Under the pieces are notes generated by a model that was not told the origin of the DNA, searched no databases, and was given only the letters and a program-made list of their open reading frames with translations. Below, one piece after another: positions 49,482 through 58,746 of a stretch of 64,000 nt of DNA. This DNA is from Variovorax sp. PAMC28562 (GTDB taxonomy: Bacteria; Pseudomonadota; Gammaproteobacteria; Burkholderiales; Burkholderiaceae_C): assembly GCF_014303735.1 (NCBI RefSeq), contig NZ_CP060296.1, positions 4,299,501 to 4,363,500 on the forward strand, in the 5' to 3' direction. Made by a program: the position numbers and the translations under genes. Each line of letters begins with the position of its first letter. The stretch's first letter is position 1.

Positions 49482-50107
49482 GCTTGATTCCGAAGAAGGG
49501 CACGGTCTACGTCGTAGACGACGACGAAGCAGTCCGCGATTCGCTGCAGTGGCTGCTCGAAGGCAAGGACTACCGAGTCCGCTGCTTCGATTCCGCCGAG
49601 TCTTTTTTGTCCCGCTACGACCCGCGCGAGGTCGCCTGCCTGATCGTCGACATCCGCATGGGTGGCATGACCGGGCTTGAACTGCAAGACCGGCTGATCG
49701 AACGCCGCTCGCCGCTGCCCATCGTCGTCATTACCGGTCACGGCGACGTGCCGATGGCGGTCGACTCGATGAAGAAAGGCGCGATGGATTTCATCCAGAA
49801 GCCATTTAACGACGAAGAACTGGTGACGCTGGTCGAACGCATGCTCGAACACGCGCGCAGCGCTTTTGCGCAGCACCAGCAATCGGCCAGTCGTGATGCC
49901 CTGCTGTCCAAGCTCACCGGCCGCGAAGCGCAGGTGCTCGAACGCATCGTCGCCGGCCGGCTCAACAAACAGATCGCCGACGACCTCGGCATCAGCATCA
50001 AGACGGTCGAGGCGCATCGCGCCAACATCATGGAAAAGCTCAACGCCAACACGGTGGCCGATCTGTTGAAGATCGCGCTGGGTCAGGCGGCCCCCGTCAA
50101 AGCTTGA
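49478..50107 (+). CDS. FixJ/NarL-type response regulator
   Basis: 209 residues. A receiver domain with VYVVDDDEAVRDSLQWLL, the phosphorylated Asp in CLIVDIRMGGMTGLELQ and Lys in FIQKPFNDEELV, then a LuxR-type DNA-binding domain (LTGREAQVLERIVAGRLNKQ and DLGISIKTVEAHRANIM). It is the FixJ class typical of two-component pairs with FixL/DctS-like kinases. Coupled to the kinase gene and followed by an intrinsic terminator. Targets are unknown; the divergent aceE is a candidate by position only. Confidence 0.93.
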   Translation: MSLIPKKGTVYVVDDDEAVRDSLQWLLEGKDYRVRCFDSAESFLSRYDPREVACLIVDIRMGGMTGLELQDRLIERRSPLPIVVITGHGDVPMAVDSMKKGAMDFIQKPFNDEELVTLVERMLEHARSAFAQHQQSASRDALLSKLTGREAQVLERIVAGRLNKQIADDLGISIKTVEAHRANIMEKLNANTVADLLKIALGQAAPVKA

Positions 50108-50165
50108 TGCTCGCCAGGCAGGCGGCGAACCGATGCCTATGGCTTCGATAGCAATCGATGACTTC

Positions 50166-50190
50166 AACGCCTGCGCAAGCGGGCGTTTTT
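50166..50190 (+). terminator. Intrinsic terminator after the two-component operon
   Basis: AACGCCTGC pairs with GCGGGCGTT (one G-U pair) around a GCAA tetraloop, followed by a run of five T. It lies only 20 bases before the folD ATG, so folD needs read-through or a promoter within or before it. Confidence 0.85.
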
Positions 50191-50209
50191 ACTTGGAAAA
50201 TCGAACCCG

Positions 50210-51079
50210 ATGACAGCTCAACTGATCGACGGCAACGCACTCTCGCGCACGCTCCGCGCCGAGGTCGCCCAACGCGCCGCCGCGCTCAAGATCCGCGGCG
50301 TAGTGCCCGGCCTCGCCGTGGTGCTGGTCGGCGAGAATCCCGCGAGTCAGGTCTACGTGCGCAACAAGGTCAAGGCCTGCGCAGACAACGGCCTGCACTC
50401 GGTGCTCGAGCAGTACCCGGTCGACCTGACTGAAGCCGACCTGCTGGCGCGCGTCGAGGCACTCAACAGCGACCCCACCATCCACGGCATCCTCGTGCAA
50501 CTGCCTCTGCCGCCGCACATCGACGCACACAAGGTGATCGAGGCCATCGCCCCGACCAAAGACGTCGATGGCTTCCACGTGGCGAGCGCAGGCGCGTTGA
50601 TGACCGGCTCACCCGGTTTCTGGCCCTGCACGCCATATGGCTGCATGAAGATGCTCGAATCCATCGGCTTTGACCTGCGTGGCAAGCATGCCGTCGTCAT
50701 CGGTCGCAGCAACATCGTCGGCAAGCCGATGGCGCTGATGCTGCTCGCCAAGAGCGCGACCGTGACGATCTGCCACAGCGCCACCGCCGACCTCGGCGCG
50801 ATGACACGGCAGGCCGACGTGATCGTCGCTGCCGTCGGCAAGCGCAACGTGCTGACAGCCGGCATGGTCAAGCCAGGCGCGGTAGTCATCGACGTGGGCA
50901 TGAACCGCAACGAAGAAGGCAAGCTTTGCGGCGACGTCGATTTCAACGGCGTCAAGGAAGTCGCCGGCTGGATCACGCCCGTGCCCGGCGGCGTCGGCCC
51001 GATGACGATCACCATGCTGCTGGTCAATACCGTCGAAGCCGCGGAACGCGTCGCCACTTCCCAGGCTCTCACCGCATAG
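50210..51079 (+). CDS. folD: Methylenetetrahydrofolate dehydrogenase/cyclohydrolase FolD
   Basis: Bifunctional enzyme that interconverts 5,10-methylene-THF, methenyl-THF and 10-formyl-THF, using NADP. 289 residues. [13 protein letters not shown] carries the catalytic Lys (family Y-x3-K), and [56 protein letters not shown] and the C-terminal [18 protein letters not shown] are the family signatures. Confidence 0.97.
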   Translation: MTAQLIDGNALSRTLRAEVAQRAAALKIRGVVPGLAVVLVGENPASQVYVRNKVKACADNGLHSVLEQYPVDLTEADLLARVEALNSDPTIHGILVQLPLPPHIDAHKVIEAIAPTKDVDGFHVASAGALMTGSPGFWPCTPYGCMKMLESIGFDLRGKHAVVIGRSNIVGKPMALMLLAKSATVTICHSATADLGAMTRQADVIVAAVGKRNVLTAGMVKPGAVVIDVGMNRNEEGKLCGDVDFNGVKEVAGWITPVPGGVGPMTITMLLVNTVEAAERVATSQALTA

Positions 51080-51147
51080 GCCTCTACTGAACAGGGCGGT
51101 CACCACAAGCCGCCTTCCTACTTGTACTCACGCCGCCTCGCCGCCAG

Positions 51148-53238
51148 ATGCACACCATGACCCAAACGACCGCCACGCTCAATCCGCTACTCGACAATCC
51201 ACTTCTCGATTTCACCGACCTCCCATTGTTCGACAAGATCCAGCCGGAGCACGTGGCACCGGCGGTCGACGCGCTGCTCGCGGAGTCCGATGCGGCACTT
51301 GAAACCGTGACAGCCCCGGGCTTTCCGTCGGACTGGACCGCCATCTCGAAAGTGCTCGACGTAGCGTCCGAGCGCTTCAGCCGCGCCTGGGGCGCGGTGG
51401 GTCATTTGAACGCCGTCGCCGACACGCCCGAACTGCGTGCCGCCTACAACGAAGCGATGCCGCGTGTCACCGCGTTCTGGACGCGCTTGGGTTCCGACGA
51501 GCGGCTCTATGCCAAGTACAAGGCCATCAATGCGACCACGCTCGACACCGAGCAGCGCCAGGCGCACAAGAATGCGGTCCGCAACTTCGTGCTCGGCGGC
51601 GCTGAATTGCAAGGCGCTGCCAAAGAACGCTTCGCCGAAATCCAGGAGCGTCAGGCCGAACTGAGCCAGAAGTTCAGCGAGAACGCGCTCGACGCCACCG
51701 ACGCGTTCGCGTACTACGCATCGCCCGCCGAGCTCGATGGCATCCCGGAAGACGTGGTGAGCACGGCCCGTGCGGCGGCCGAGTCGGAGGGCAAGGCCGG
51801 CTACAAGCTCACGCTGAAAATGCCGTGCTATCTGCCGGTGATGCAGTTCGCAAAAAGCAGCGCGCTGCGCGAAACGCTCTACCGCGCCTACGTGACCCGC
51901 GCCAGCGAGTTCGGTGACGCCAAGCTCGACAACACCGCGCTGATCACAGAGATCCTTGCGCTGCGCGAAGAAGAAGCCAAGCTCCTGGGCTACAAGAGTT
52001 TCGGCCAGCTCTCGGTCGTGCCGAAGATGGCTGAATCGCCTGAACAGGTCGTCAAGTTCTTGCGTGACCTCGGCGTCAAGGCCAAGCCCTACGGTCAACG
52101 CGATCTGGCCGACCTGAAGGCTTTCGCAACGACGCAGCTCGGGCTGACCGACCCGCAGCCTTGGGACTGGACCTTCATCGGCGAAAAGCTCAAGGAAGCG
52201 CGCTACGCGTTCAGCGAACAAGAGGTCAAGGAATACTTCACCGCGCCGAAGGTGATGGCGGGCCTGTTCAAGATCGTCGAAACCTTGTTCGAGGTGGCCA
52301 TCCGTCGCGACAGCGCGCCGGTCTGGCACCCGACAGTCGAGTTCTACCGCATCGAGCGCGCCGGCACCACGGTGGGCCAGTTTTACCTCGACCCGTCCGC
52401 ACGCGCAGGAAAGCGCGGCGGCGCCTGGATGGACGACGTGCGCGCGCGCTGGTTGCGCCCCGATACCGGCGCTCTGCAAACGCCCATCGCACAACTGGTC
52501 TGCAACTTCGCCGAAGGCGTCGACGGCAATCCGCCGCTGCTGACGCACGACGACGTGACCACGCTGTTCCACGAGTTCGGCCACGGCCTGCAGCATATGT
52601 TGACGCAGATCAACGAACGCGACGTGTCTGGCATCAGCGGTGTCGAATGGGACGCGGTCGAACTGCCGAGCCAGTTCATGGAGAACTTCTGCTGGGAATG
52701 GGACGTGCTGCAGCACATGACCTCGCACGTCGACACCGGCGAGCCGCTGCCGCGCGCGCTGTTCGACAAGATGATTGCCGCCAAGAATTTTCAGAGCGGC
52801 CTGCAGACGCTGCGCCAGATCGAGTTCTCGCTTTTCGACATGCTGCTGCACACCGAATACCAAGCCGTCACCGCGAAGCCAGGCGACGTGCTCGCGTTGC
52901 TGGCGCAGGTCCGCAGCGAAATGGCGGTCATGCCTTCGCCGACCTTCAGCCGGACGCCCAACACCTTCAGCCACATCTTTTCGGGCGGCTACGCAGCGGG
53001 CTACTACAGCTACAAGTGGGCCGAGGTGTTGAGTGCCGATGCGTACGCGGCTTTCGAGGAAACTGCGGGCGCCAACGGCGAGCCGAGTATCGAAACCGGC
53101 CGCAAGTATCGCGAGGCCATCCTTGAATCCGGTGGCAGCCGCAGCGCCATGGACTCGTTCAAGGCGTTTCGAGGGCGCGAGCCGCAACTCGATGCGTTGT
53201 TGCGACACCAGGGCATGGCCGAGCCGCAACTGGCGTGA
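51148..53238 (+). CDS. prlC: M3-family oligopeptidase (oligopeptidase A type)
   Basis: Zinc metallopeptidase that degrades short peptides in the cytosol. 696 residues. The zinc site is TLFHEFGHGLQHML with the third ligand Glu in SGVEWDAVELPSQFMEN. It has the usual N-terminal helical part and C-terminal FSHIFSGGYAAGYYSYKWAE. The start is either the ATG at 51148 or 51157. Best match is the PrlC/OpdA group. Confidence 0.94.
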   Translation: MHTMTQTTATLNPLLDNPLLDFTDLPLFDKIQPEHVAPAVDALLAESDAALETVTAPGFPSDWTAISKVLDVASERFSRAWGAVGHLNAVADTPELRAAYNEAMPRVTAFWTRLGSDERLYAKYKAINATTLDTEQRQAHKNAVRNFVLGGAELQGAAKERFAEIQERQAELSQKFSENALDATDAFAYYASPAELDGIPEDVVSTARAAAESEGKAGYKLTLKMPCYLPVMQFAKSSALRETLYRAYVTRASEFGDAKLDNTALITEILALREEEAKLLGYKSFGQLSVVPKMAESPEQVVKFLRDLGVKAKPYGQRDLADLKAFATTQLGLTDPQPWDWTFIGEKLKEARYAFSEQEVKEYFTAPKVMAGLFKIVETLFEVAIRRDSAPVWHPTVEFYRIERAGTTVGQFYLDPSARAGKRGGAWMDDVRARWLRPDTGALQTPIAQLVCNFAEGVDGNPPLLTHDDVTTLFHEFGHGLQHMLTQINERDVSGISGVEWDAVELPSQFMENFCWEWDVLQHMTSHVDTGEPLPRALFDKMIAAKNFQSGLQTLRQIEFSLFDMLLHTEYQAVTAKPGDVLALLAQVRSEMAVMPSPTFSRTPNTFSHIFSGGYAAGYYSYKWAEVLSADAYAAFEETAGANGEPSIETGRKYREAILESGGSRSAMDSFKAFRGREPQLDALLRHQGMAEPQLA

Positions 53239-53305
53239 CATTGCGTGGCAGCCGGGGGCGGGTGCTGAGATACTAGGGCGATCGATTCGATCACGGAGCC
53301 AGCTG

Positions 53306-53962
53306 ATGAAATTGACCGCCCGACTCTCCGCCCTGCCGCTGTCGCTCGGCCTGTTGCTGGTCGCCGCCAGCGCAGCGGCGCAGCCGGTGTATCGCAACGT
53401 CGACAAGAGCGGCAAGATTTCCTTTTCGGATCAGGCACCCGCTGCCAATGCGCAGCCAGCCACCCCGCGGGCTGGCAATTCGAACGCGAGCGCGGAAGGA
53501 TTGCCGTACGAGTTGCGGCAAGTCGTGCAGCGGTACCCGGTCATGCTCTACACCAGTGACGAATGCGCACCTTGTGTGTCCGCTCGCTCCTTGCTCATCA
53601 CTCGCGGGGTTCCGTTCGACGAGCGGCTGATCAAGACCGATGCCGACACTGCCGCCCTGCAGCGGCTGAGCGGGCAAACGTCGTTGCCGGTATTGAGCAT
53701 CGGCTCGCAGCAGCTGAAAGGGTTTTCGGACGCCGAATGGTCGCAATATCTCGACGCGGCCAGCTATCCGAAGAGCTCGCAACTGCCCGCCGGCTATCGA
53801 CCGGCACCGGCACGGCCGCTGGTGGCTCAATCGCCGGCGCCGGCTGCGACCGGCTCGGCCAAGACGGCGGGCAACGCGCCAGCAGCGGTAGCGCAGCCAC
53901 CCGTTCCGCAGTCCGTCAACAACGGGCCGACGCCGAGCAATCCGGCCGGCATCAAGTTTTAA
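53306..53962 (+). CDS. Exported DUF4124 plus glutaredoxin-like protein
   Basis: 218 residues. A signal peptide (LSLGLLLVAASAAAQ) leads into a short DUF4124 segment (PVYRNVDKSGKISFSDQAPA), then a glutaredoxin/thioredoxin-fold domain with a CxxC motif (YTSDECAPCVSARSLLITRG) and the cis-Pro region TSLPVLSIGSQQLKGF. A Pro/Ala/Gln-rich C-terminal tail of about 60 residues follows. A periplasmic thiol-disulfide role is plausible by domain; the partner is unknown. GGAG precedes the ATG. Confidence 0.88.
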   Translation: MKLTARLSALPLSLGLLLVAASAAAQPVYRNVDKSGKISFSDQAPAANAQPATPRAGNSNASAEGLPYELRQVVQRYPVMLYTSDECAPCVSARSLLITRGVPFDERLIKTDADTAALQRLSGQTSLPVLSIGSQQLKGFSDAEWSQYLDAASYPKSSQLPAGYRPAPARPLVAQSPAPAATGSAKTAGNAPAAVAQPPVPQSVNNGPTPSNPAGIKF

Positions 53963-53968
53963 GCCAAC

Positions 53969-53998
53969 GGCGGTTACGTTGTTCCGAAGCCGCCTTCT
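53969..53998 (+). terminator. Weak possible terminator after the glutaredoxin-like gene
   Basis: GGCGG and CCGCC can pair around a loop with a partly paired inner stem, followed by TTCTT. The stem has a mismatch and the T-run is broken, so this is uncertain. Confidence 0.3.
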
Positions 53999-54004
53999 TC
54001 CCGC

Positions 54005-54700
54005 TCAATCGAACTGCAGGGTCTCGACCCCCGTCGGCGTCCCGAGCAGGCACACATCGGCCTTCTGATAGGCGAAGACGCCGACAGTGACGACACCGGG
54101 CCACTGGCTCACTTCGGCCTCGAAGGCACGCGGGTCGGTGATCTTCAGGCCCGACACATCGATGATGTGCTGGCCGTTGTCGGTGACCAGCGGTAGCCCG
54201 TCCTTCTCGCGCACCTGCGCCTCGCCACCGAGTCTTGCAAACTGCCGAATGATCCGACGTGCCGCCATTGGAATCACTTCCACGGGCAGCGGAAAATCCC
54301 CCAGCGTGTTCACCAGTTTCGATGCATCTGCAATGCAGACGAAGCGCCGCGACTGTGCCGCCACGATCTTCTCGCGCGTAAGCGCAGCACCGCCGCCTTT
54401 GATCATGTGGCCGCGGTGATCGATCTCGTCGGCGCCGTCGATGTAGACAGACAGCTCCTCGACCTCGTTGCTGTCGAACACCGGAATGCCAGCGGCACGC
54501 AGCCGCTCCGACGATGCCACCGAACTCGACACCGCACCCTTGATCTCGTTCTTGATCGTGGCCAGCGCATCGATGAATTTGTTGACGGTCGAGCCCGTGC
54601 CGACGCCGACGATCTCGCCGCGCGTCACGTAGTCGAGCGCCGCATGTCCGACTTGGGTCTTCATCTGTTCTTGTGTCAAGGGCGTAGCGGGTGAAGTCAT
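54005..54700 (-). CDS. rpiA: Ribose-5-phosphate isomerase A
   Basis: Interconverts ribose 5-phosphate and ribulose 5-phosphate in the pentose phosphate pathway. 231 residues. [15 protein letters not shown] (phosphate loop), [20 protein letters not shown] with the catalytic Asp and Lys, and the C-terminal [17 protein letters not shown]. Convergent with the glutaredoxin-like gene and divergent from pyrD. Confidence 0.97.
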   Translation of the reverse strand: MTSPATPLTQEQMKTQVGHAALDYVTRGEIVGVGTGSTVNKFIDALATIKNEIKGAVSSSVASSERLRAAGIPVFDSNEVEELSVYIDGADEIDHRGHMIKGGGAALTREKIVAAQSRRFVCIADASKLVNTLGDFPLPVEVIPMAARRIIRQFARLGGEAQVREKDGLPLVTDNGQHIIDVSGLKITDPRAFEAEVSQWPGVVTVGVFAYQKADVCLLGTPTGVETLQFD

Positions 54701-54802
54701 CGCGGAGAATCCAGGAACATTGAAGTCCGGAATTATCCGGTGTCACCAATTCCGGTGATGCAACGTCCGACACCACGCCCGACACCACGCTTGCTCACGC
54801 TG

Positions 54803-55861
54803 ATGCCCCTCTCCTCGCTCTACAGCCTTGCCCGCCCTTTTCTTTTTGGCTTTGACGCCGAGCACGCGCATGAGCTCACCCTCGGCACGCTGGCCCTTAC
54901 GCAGAACACGCCATTCGATTTTGCTTATGCGGCACCGCGCGTCGATGACCCGGTGACATTGGCCGGCCTGACCTTTCCGAATCGCATTGGTCTGGCCGCC
55001 GGGCTCGACAAGAACGCACGCTGCATCGATGCCTTTGCCGCGATGGGTTTCGGCTTCGTCGAGGTCGGCACCGTCACGCCCAAAGCGCAATCGGGCAATG
55101 CCAAACCGCGCATCTTTCGCTTGCCGGAGCGTGAGGCGCTCATCAACCGGCTCGGCTTCAACAACGACGGGCTGGATGCCTTCATCGCCAATGTTCAGCG
55201 TGTCCAGTTTCGCAAACGAAACGCCGCAGCGCCGATGCTGCTCGGCCTGAACATCGGCAAGAACGCCGCGACACCGATCGAGCGTGCGACCGACGACTAC
55301 CTGCTATGCCTCGACGGCGTGTACCCGCATGCCGACTACGTGACGATCAATATCTCGAGCCCGAACACTGCCAACTTGCGCTCGCTGCAGAGCGACGAAG
55401 CGCTGGATGCGCTGCTCGGCGCTGTGGTCGAACGCGGCAGCGTGTTGGCGGCACAGCACGGCAAGCGCGTGCCGCTGTTCTTGAAGATCGCGCCGGACCT
55501 GGACGCTGCGCAGGTCGGGGTCATCGCCGCGGCACTGCAGCGCCACCACATGGACGGCGTGATCGCGACCAACACCACGCTCTCGCGCGAGGCGGTCAAG
55601 GGTCTGCCGCACGCGGAAGAAGCGGGAGGACTTTCAGGAGCGCCGGTCCGCGAGGCAAGCAATCGCGTGATCGGTCAACTGCGCAAGTTGCTAGGCAAGG
55701 GCTTTCCGATCATCGGAGCCGGCGGCGTGTTGAGCGCGACCGACGCTCGCGAGAAGATCGCAGCCGGTGCCGATGTCGTGCAGATCTACACCGGCCTGAT
55801 CTACCGCGGGCCCGGCCTGGTGCGGGAAGCCGCTGAGGCGCTACGCAAGCTCGGCGACTGA
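54803..55861 (+). CDS. pyrD: Dihydroorotate dehydrogenase (quinone), class 2
   Basis: FMN enzyme in pyrimidine synthesis that passes electrons to the quinone pool. 352 residues from the ATG at 54803 ([18 protein letters not shown]); the longer open frame upstream lacks a family match. The short N-terminal membrane-associating helix, [12 protein letters not shown], catalytic Ser in TINISSPNT, and FMN phosphate-binding [20 protein letters not shown] are present. Confidence 0.96.
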   Translation: MPLSSLYSLARPFLFGFDAEHAHELTLGTLALTQNTPFDFAYAAPRVDDPVTLAGLTFPNRIGLAAGLDKNARCIDAFAAMGFGFVEVGTVTPKAQSGNAKPRIFRLPEREALINRLGFNNDGLDAFIANVQRVQFRKRNAAAPMLLGLNIGKNAATPIERATDDYLLCLDGVYPHADYVTINISSPNTANLRSLQSDEALDALLGAVVERGSVLAAQHGKRVPLFLKIAPDLDAAQVGVIAAALQRHHMDGVIATNTTLSREAVKGLPHAEEAGGLSGAPVREASNRVIGQLRKLLGKGFPIIGAGGVLSATDAREKIAAGADVVQIYTGLIYRGPGLVREAAEALRKLGD

Positions 55862-55891
55862 GCGCCCGAGACGCCTGCCGTCGCGCTCAGA

Positions 55892-56188
55892 TCAGCGGCG
55901 ACCGAGCAACAGGCCCAGCAGCACGCCGACCGCGAGTGCAGCGCCTGCGATTTGCCATGGCTCGTCGTGCGCATAGGTGTTGGCGCTGTCTGCAGCCTCA
56001 CGCGCCTTCTTGGCGGCGATGCGCGCCTTTTCGGCGGTCAGTTCCTTGGCGATGGCGATCTTGGCATCGACGCGCTGGCGCAAGGCCTTGATGTGCGGCA
56101 CCGAGTCGAGTTCTTTGCTGGCGAGAACGCCTCGCACGTCTTCAACCACCGCATCGGCGGCTGCTTCGAGATTGCTGGTAGCACTCAT
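55892..56188 (-). CDS. DUF883/ElaB-like small membrane protein
   Basis: 98 residues from the ATG at 56188, with a strong GGAGG ribosome-binding site. A long charged helix (AIAKELTAEKARIAAKKARE) is followed by a single C-terminal membrane segment (IAGAALAVGVLLGLLLGRR). This is the pattern of the ElaB/YqjD group (DUF883), whose E. coli members anchor to the inner membrane and bind ribosomes in stationary phase. Role here is by family only. Confidence 0.85.
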   Translation of the reverse strand: MSATSNLEAAADAVVEDVRGVLASKELDSVPHIKALRQRVDAKIAIAKELTAEKARIAAKKAREAADSANTYAHDEPWQIAGAALAVGVLLGLLLGRR

Positions 56189-56261
56189 TGAAATATTCCC
56201 TCCGTGGATTGACGCCGGCACTGTGCCGACGACTTTGACACGCCAGCAATTGGCGTACCGC

Positions 56262-57380
56262 TCATGGTACAGCCGCCAAACGGCCACCGAGCAATCCGGC
56301 GACGTGCGTACCGATCGCCAGGCTACTGGTAAGCCCCGGCGACTCGATGCCGAACAGGTTGACCAGACCCCGTACGCCGTGATCGGCCGGGCCTGATATG
56401 ACGAAGTCCATCGCCGGCTCTCCCGGCCCAGAGAGCTTGGGGCGCATCCCTGCATAACCCGGCAGCAACGCGCCTTCGCGAAGCTCGGGCCAGTAACGTC
56501 TGACTTCGGCGTAAAAGGCGTCGCCACGAGCCGGATCGACCACCAGATCGTCGGGCGACAACGTCCATTCGACGTCGGGCCCGAACTTGGCCTGACCGCC
56601 GAGGTCGATCGTCAGATGAACGCCAAGCCCCCCGACTTCGGGCACCGGATAGATGAGGCGGCTGAAGGGCGCGCGGCCCGCGAGGGTGAAGTAATTCCCC
56701 TTTGCGAAATACTCGGTCGGGACTGCGTCGGCAGGCAAACCGGCAAAGCGTCGGGCAAGCGAAGGGGCGGACAGCCCAGCAGCGTTGACGACGCTGTTGC
56801 AGCGTACGCACGTACCGTCTTCCAGCTCGAGCTCGATCGCGCGGTCGACGCACTTGGCCGCAACGACTGACGACTTGATCGCCAGAACACCACCCGCGTT
56901 TTCCATGTCTCCCTGAAAGTTCAGCATCAACGCGTGGCTGTCGATGATGCCGGTGCTGGGCGAGTGAAGCGCGGCCAGACATTCCAGTTCTGGCTCCATG
57001 GCCCGCGCTTCAACGCCGTTCAATCGCACGATGTCGAGGACGCCGTTGCGCAGCGCCTTGACCTGAATGGCATCGAGTTCTTCGATTTGCGCAGGGGTCG
57101 TTGCCACGATCAATTTTCCGCATCGCCGATGCGGCACGCCTCGCTCTGCCGCGTAGGCATAAAGCGCCGCATTGCCTGCCACGCAAAGGGTGGCCTTCAA
57201 CGAATCACGAGGGTAGTAGATGCCCGCGTGAATGACTTCGCTGTTGCGGGAGCTGGTGCCGGTACCGATGGCGTTTTCCGACTCCAGGACGACAACTTCG
57301 TGCCCCCGCAATGCCAGGGCACGCGCGACCGCCAAACCCACAACGCCGGCGCCGATGACGGCGCAATCGATGGTCTCCAT
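56262..57380 (-). CDS. FAD-dependent oxidoreductase (L-2-hydroxyglutarate dehydrogenase-like)
   Basis: 372 residues. FAD-binding [19 protein letters not shown], then [20 protein letters not shown] and a C-terminal [20 protein letters not shown]. These resemble the LhgO/L-2-hydroxyglutarate oxidase group of the DAO superfamily, where the His of the HAG segment binds FAD. The exact substrate is not certain. It ends 73 bases before the DUF883 gene, on the same strand. Confidence 0.85.
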   Translation of the reverse strand: METIDCAVIGAGVVGLAVARALALRGHEVVVLESENAIGTGTSSRNSEVIHAGIYYPRDSLKATLCVAGNAALYAYAAERGVPHRRCGKLIVATTPAQIEELDAIQVKALRNGVLDIVRLNGVEARAMEPELECLAALHSPSTGIIDSHALMLNFQGDMENAGGVLAIKSSVVAAKCVDRAIELELEDGTCVRCNSVVNAAGLSAPSLARRFAGLPADAVPTEYFAKGNYFTLAGRAPFSRLIYPVPEVGGLGVHLTIDLGGQAKFGPDVEWTLSPDDLVVDPARGDAFYAEVRRYWPELREGALLPGYAGMRPKLSGPGEPAMDFVISGPADHGVRGLVNLFGIESPGLTSSLAIGTHVAGLLGGRLAAVP

Positions 57381-57552
57381 GACACGAGCTTAGCGTCTCG
57401 TCGCAGATTGCTCGAGAGGCGTGTCGGTCAGCGCTATCGCGTCGACGCAAAGAATCGAAAGTTTGGGGCAACCAGCCGGTGAGCGAGTGGCCCGATCTGC
57501 AGTAGGGCTGTGCAGACGCGAGGATGCATCTAACTTGTGCGACTGAAGGAAT

Positions 57553-57627
57553 TGGTGGGCGGTCCAGGTTTCGAACCTGGGACCCCAGCAGTGTGAATGC
57601 TGTGCTCTACCCCTGAGCTAACCGCCC
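57553..57627 (-). tRNA. tRNA-Val(CAC)
   Basis: A full cloverleaf of 75 bases including the encoded CCA. The acceptor stem is GGGCGGT with ACCGCCC. The anticodon loop is TTCACAC (anticodon CAC, reading GUG) on a CAGCA/TGCTG stem, and the T arm is CCAGG TTCGAAA CCTGG. It stands alone, with about 170 bases of featureless DNA between it and the oxidoreductase gene upstream. Confidence 0.97.
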
Positions 57628-57681
57628 GAGCGCTGCTGCTGCAACACTTTGGATCTCCGCGCTACTGCGCGCAGCCTCAAA

Positions 57682-58401
57682 TTATGCCATAGGGCTCCAG
57701 CCGACCTGGCGGAACAGCGTATGTCCGTTGCTGGCCTTGTCGAGCTGTTGCAGCGTCGCGTCGTGTGCCGCCAATTCGACATCGGCTGCGTAGATCACCG
57801 GTAAATCGAAGCTGCGCAAATCGATTGCCACTAAGGTACCCAGCGCTGGCTCGTTGGATGCCACATCGATCAGCAAGGCGTCCTGTCCACGCGTGAGGTT
57901 GATGTAGACGTCGGCCAGCAACTGGGCGTCGAGCTTGGCGCCGTGAAAGGTCCGATTCGAGCGATCGACGCCGAAACGGTCGCACAGTGCATCGAGCGAA
58001 TTGCGCTTGCCGGGGTACACCTGCTTGGCCATGGCCAGCGTGTCGGTAACCTGGCCGACGAAAGTCTTCAACGGCGGCAGGCCGACTCGCTCGAACTCCT
58101 TGTTGAGAAAGCCGACGTCGAACGCAGCGTTGTGAATGATCAACTCTGCGTCGCGCAGATACTCGATCACGTCGTTAGCAAGCGTCGCGAACTTGGGCTT
58201 GTCGCGCAGGAAATCCGTCGTCAGCCCGTGCACCTTGAGCGCGTCTTCATGGCTCTCGCGCTCGGGGTTGAAATAAATGTGCAGATCGTTGCCGGTGAGC
58301 TTGCGATTGAACAACTCCACGCAACCGAGTTCGATCACACGATCGCCGTTTTCTGCAGAGAGGCCGGTGGTTTCGGTATCGAGGACAACGAGACGCGACA
58401 T
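57682..58401 (-). CDS. dnaQ: DnaQ-type 3'-5' exonuclease (DNA polymerase III epsilon)
   Basis: 239 residues from the ATG at 58401; the frame upstream belongs to the fdx region. Exo I VVLDTETTGLSAENGDRVIE, Exo II HNAAFDVGFLNKEF, and Exo III FHGAKLDAQLLADVYINL give the DEDDh catalytic residues. It is the proofreading subunit type. It overlaps the fdx stop by one base (TGATG), so it is translated as the last gene of the isc operon. Confidence 0.94.
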   Translation of the reverse strand: MSRLVVLDTETTGLSAENGDRVIELGCVELFNRKLTGNDLHIYFNPERESHEDALKVHGLTTDFLRDKPKFATLANDVIEYLRDAELIIHNAAFDVGFLNKEFERVGLPPLKTFVGQVTDTLAMAKQVYPGKRNSLDALCDRFGVDRSNRTFHGAKLDAQLLADVYINLTRGQDALLIDVASNEPALGTLVAIDLRSFDLPVIYAADVELAAHDATLQQLDKASNGHTLFRQVGWSPMA

Positions 58402-58739
58402 CAGTGGTTTTCCTTGGCGTGGTTGATCGAGTACTTCGGGATCTCGATGGTCACGTTCTGCTGCGCCAAGATGGCCTGGCAACTCAGGCGCGATTGCGGC
58501 TCGAGCCCCCAGGCGCGGTCGAGCAGGTCTTCTTCGCCCTCTTCCGCCTCGTTGAGCGAATCGAAGCCCTGGCGAACCAGCACATGGCAGGTCGTGCAGG
58601 CGCAGCTCATCTCGCACGCGTGCTCGATATTGATGTGGTGTTCGAGCAGCGCCTCGCAGATCGACGTGCCGGCGGGCGCGGTGATCTCGGCGCCTTGCGG
58701 ACAGTATTCGGGGTGGGGCAGGATCTTGATGACTGGCAT
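58401..58739 (-). CDS. fdx: [2Fe-2S] ferredoxin of the ISC system
   Basis: 112 residues from the ATG at 58739 (MPVIKILPHPEYCP). Adrenodoxin-type ligands CEMSCACTTCHVLV and the later Cys in RLSCQAILA. It supplies electrons during cluster assembly on IscU. It follows hscA by seven bases, with an A-rich stretch but no clear ribosome-binding site before the ATG. Confidence 0.95.
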   Translation of the reverse strand: MPVIKILPHPEYCPQGAEITAPAGTSICEALLEHHINIEHACEMSCACTTCHVLVRQGFDSLNEAEEGEEDLLDRAWGLEPQSRLSCQAILAQQNVTIEIPKYSINHAKENH

Positions 58740-58746
58740 TTTTTTT

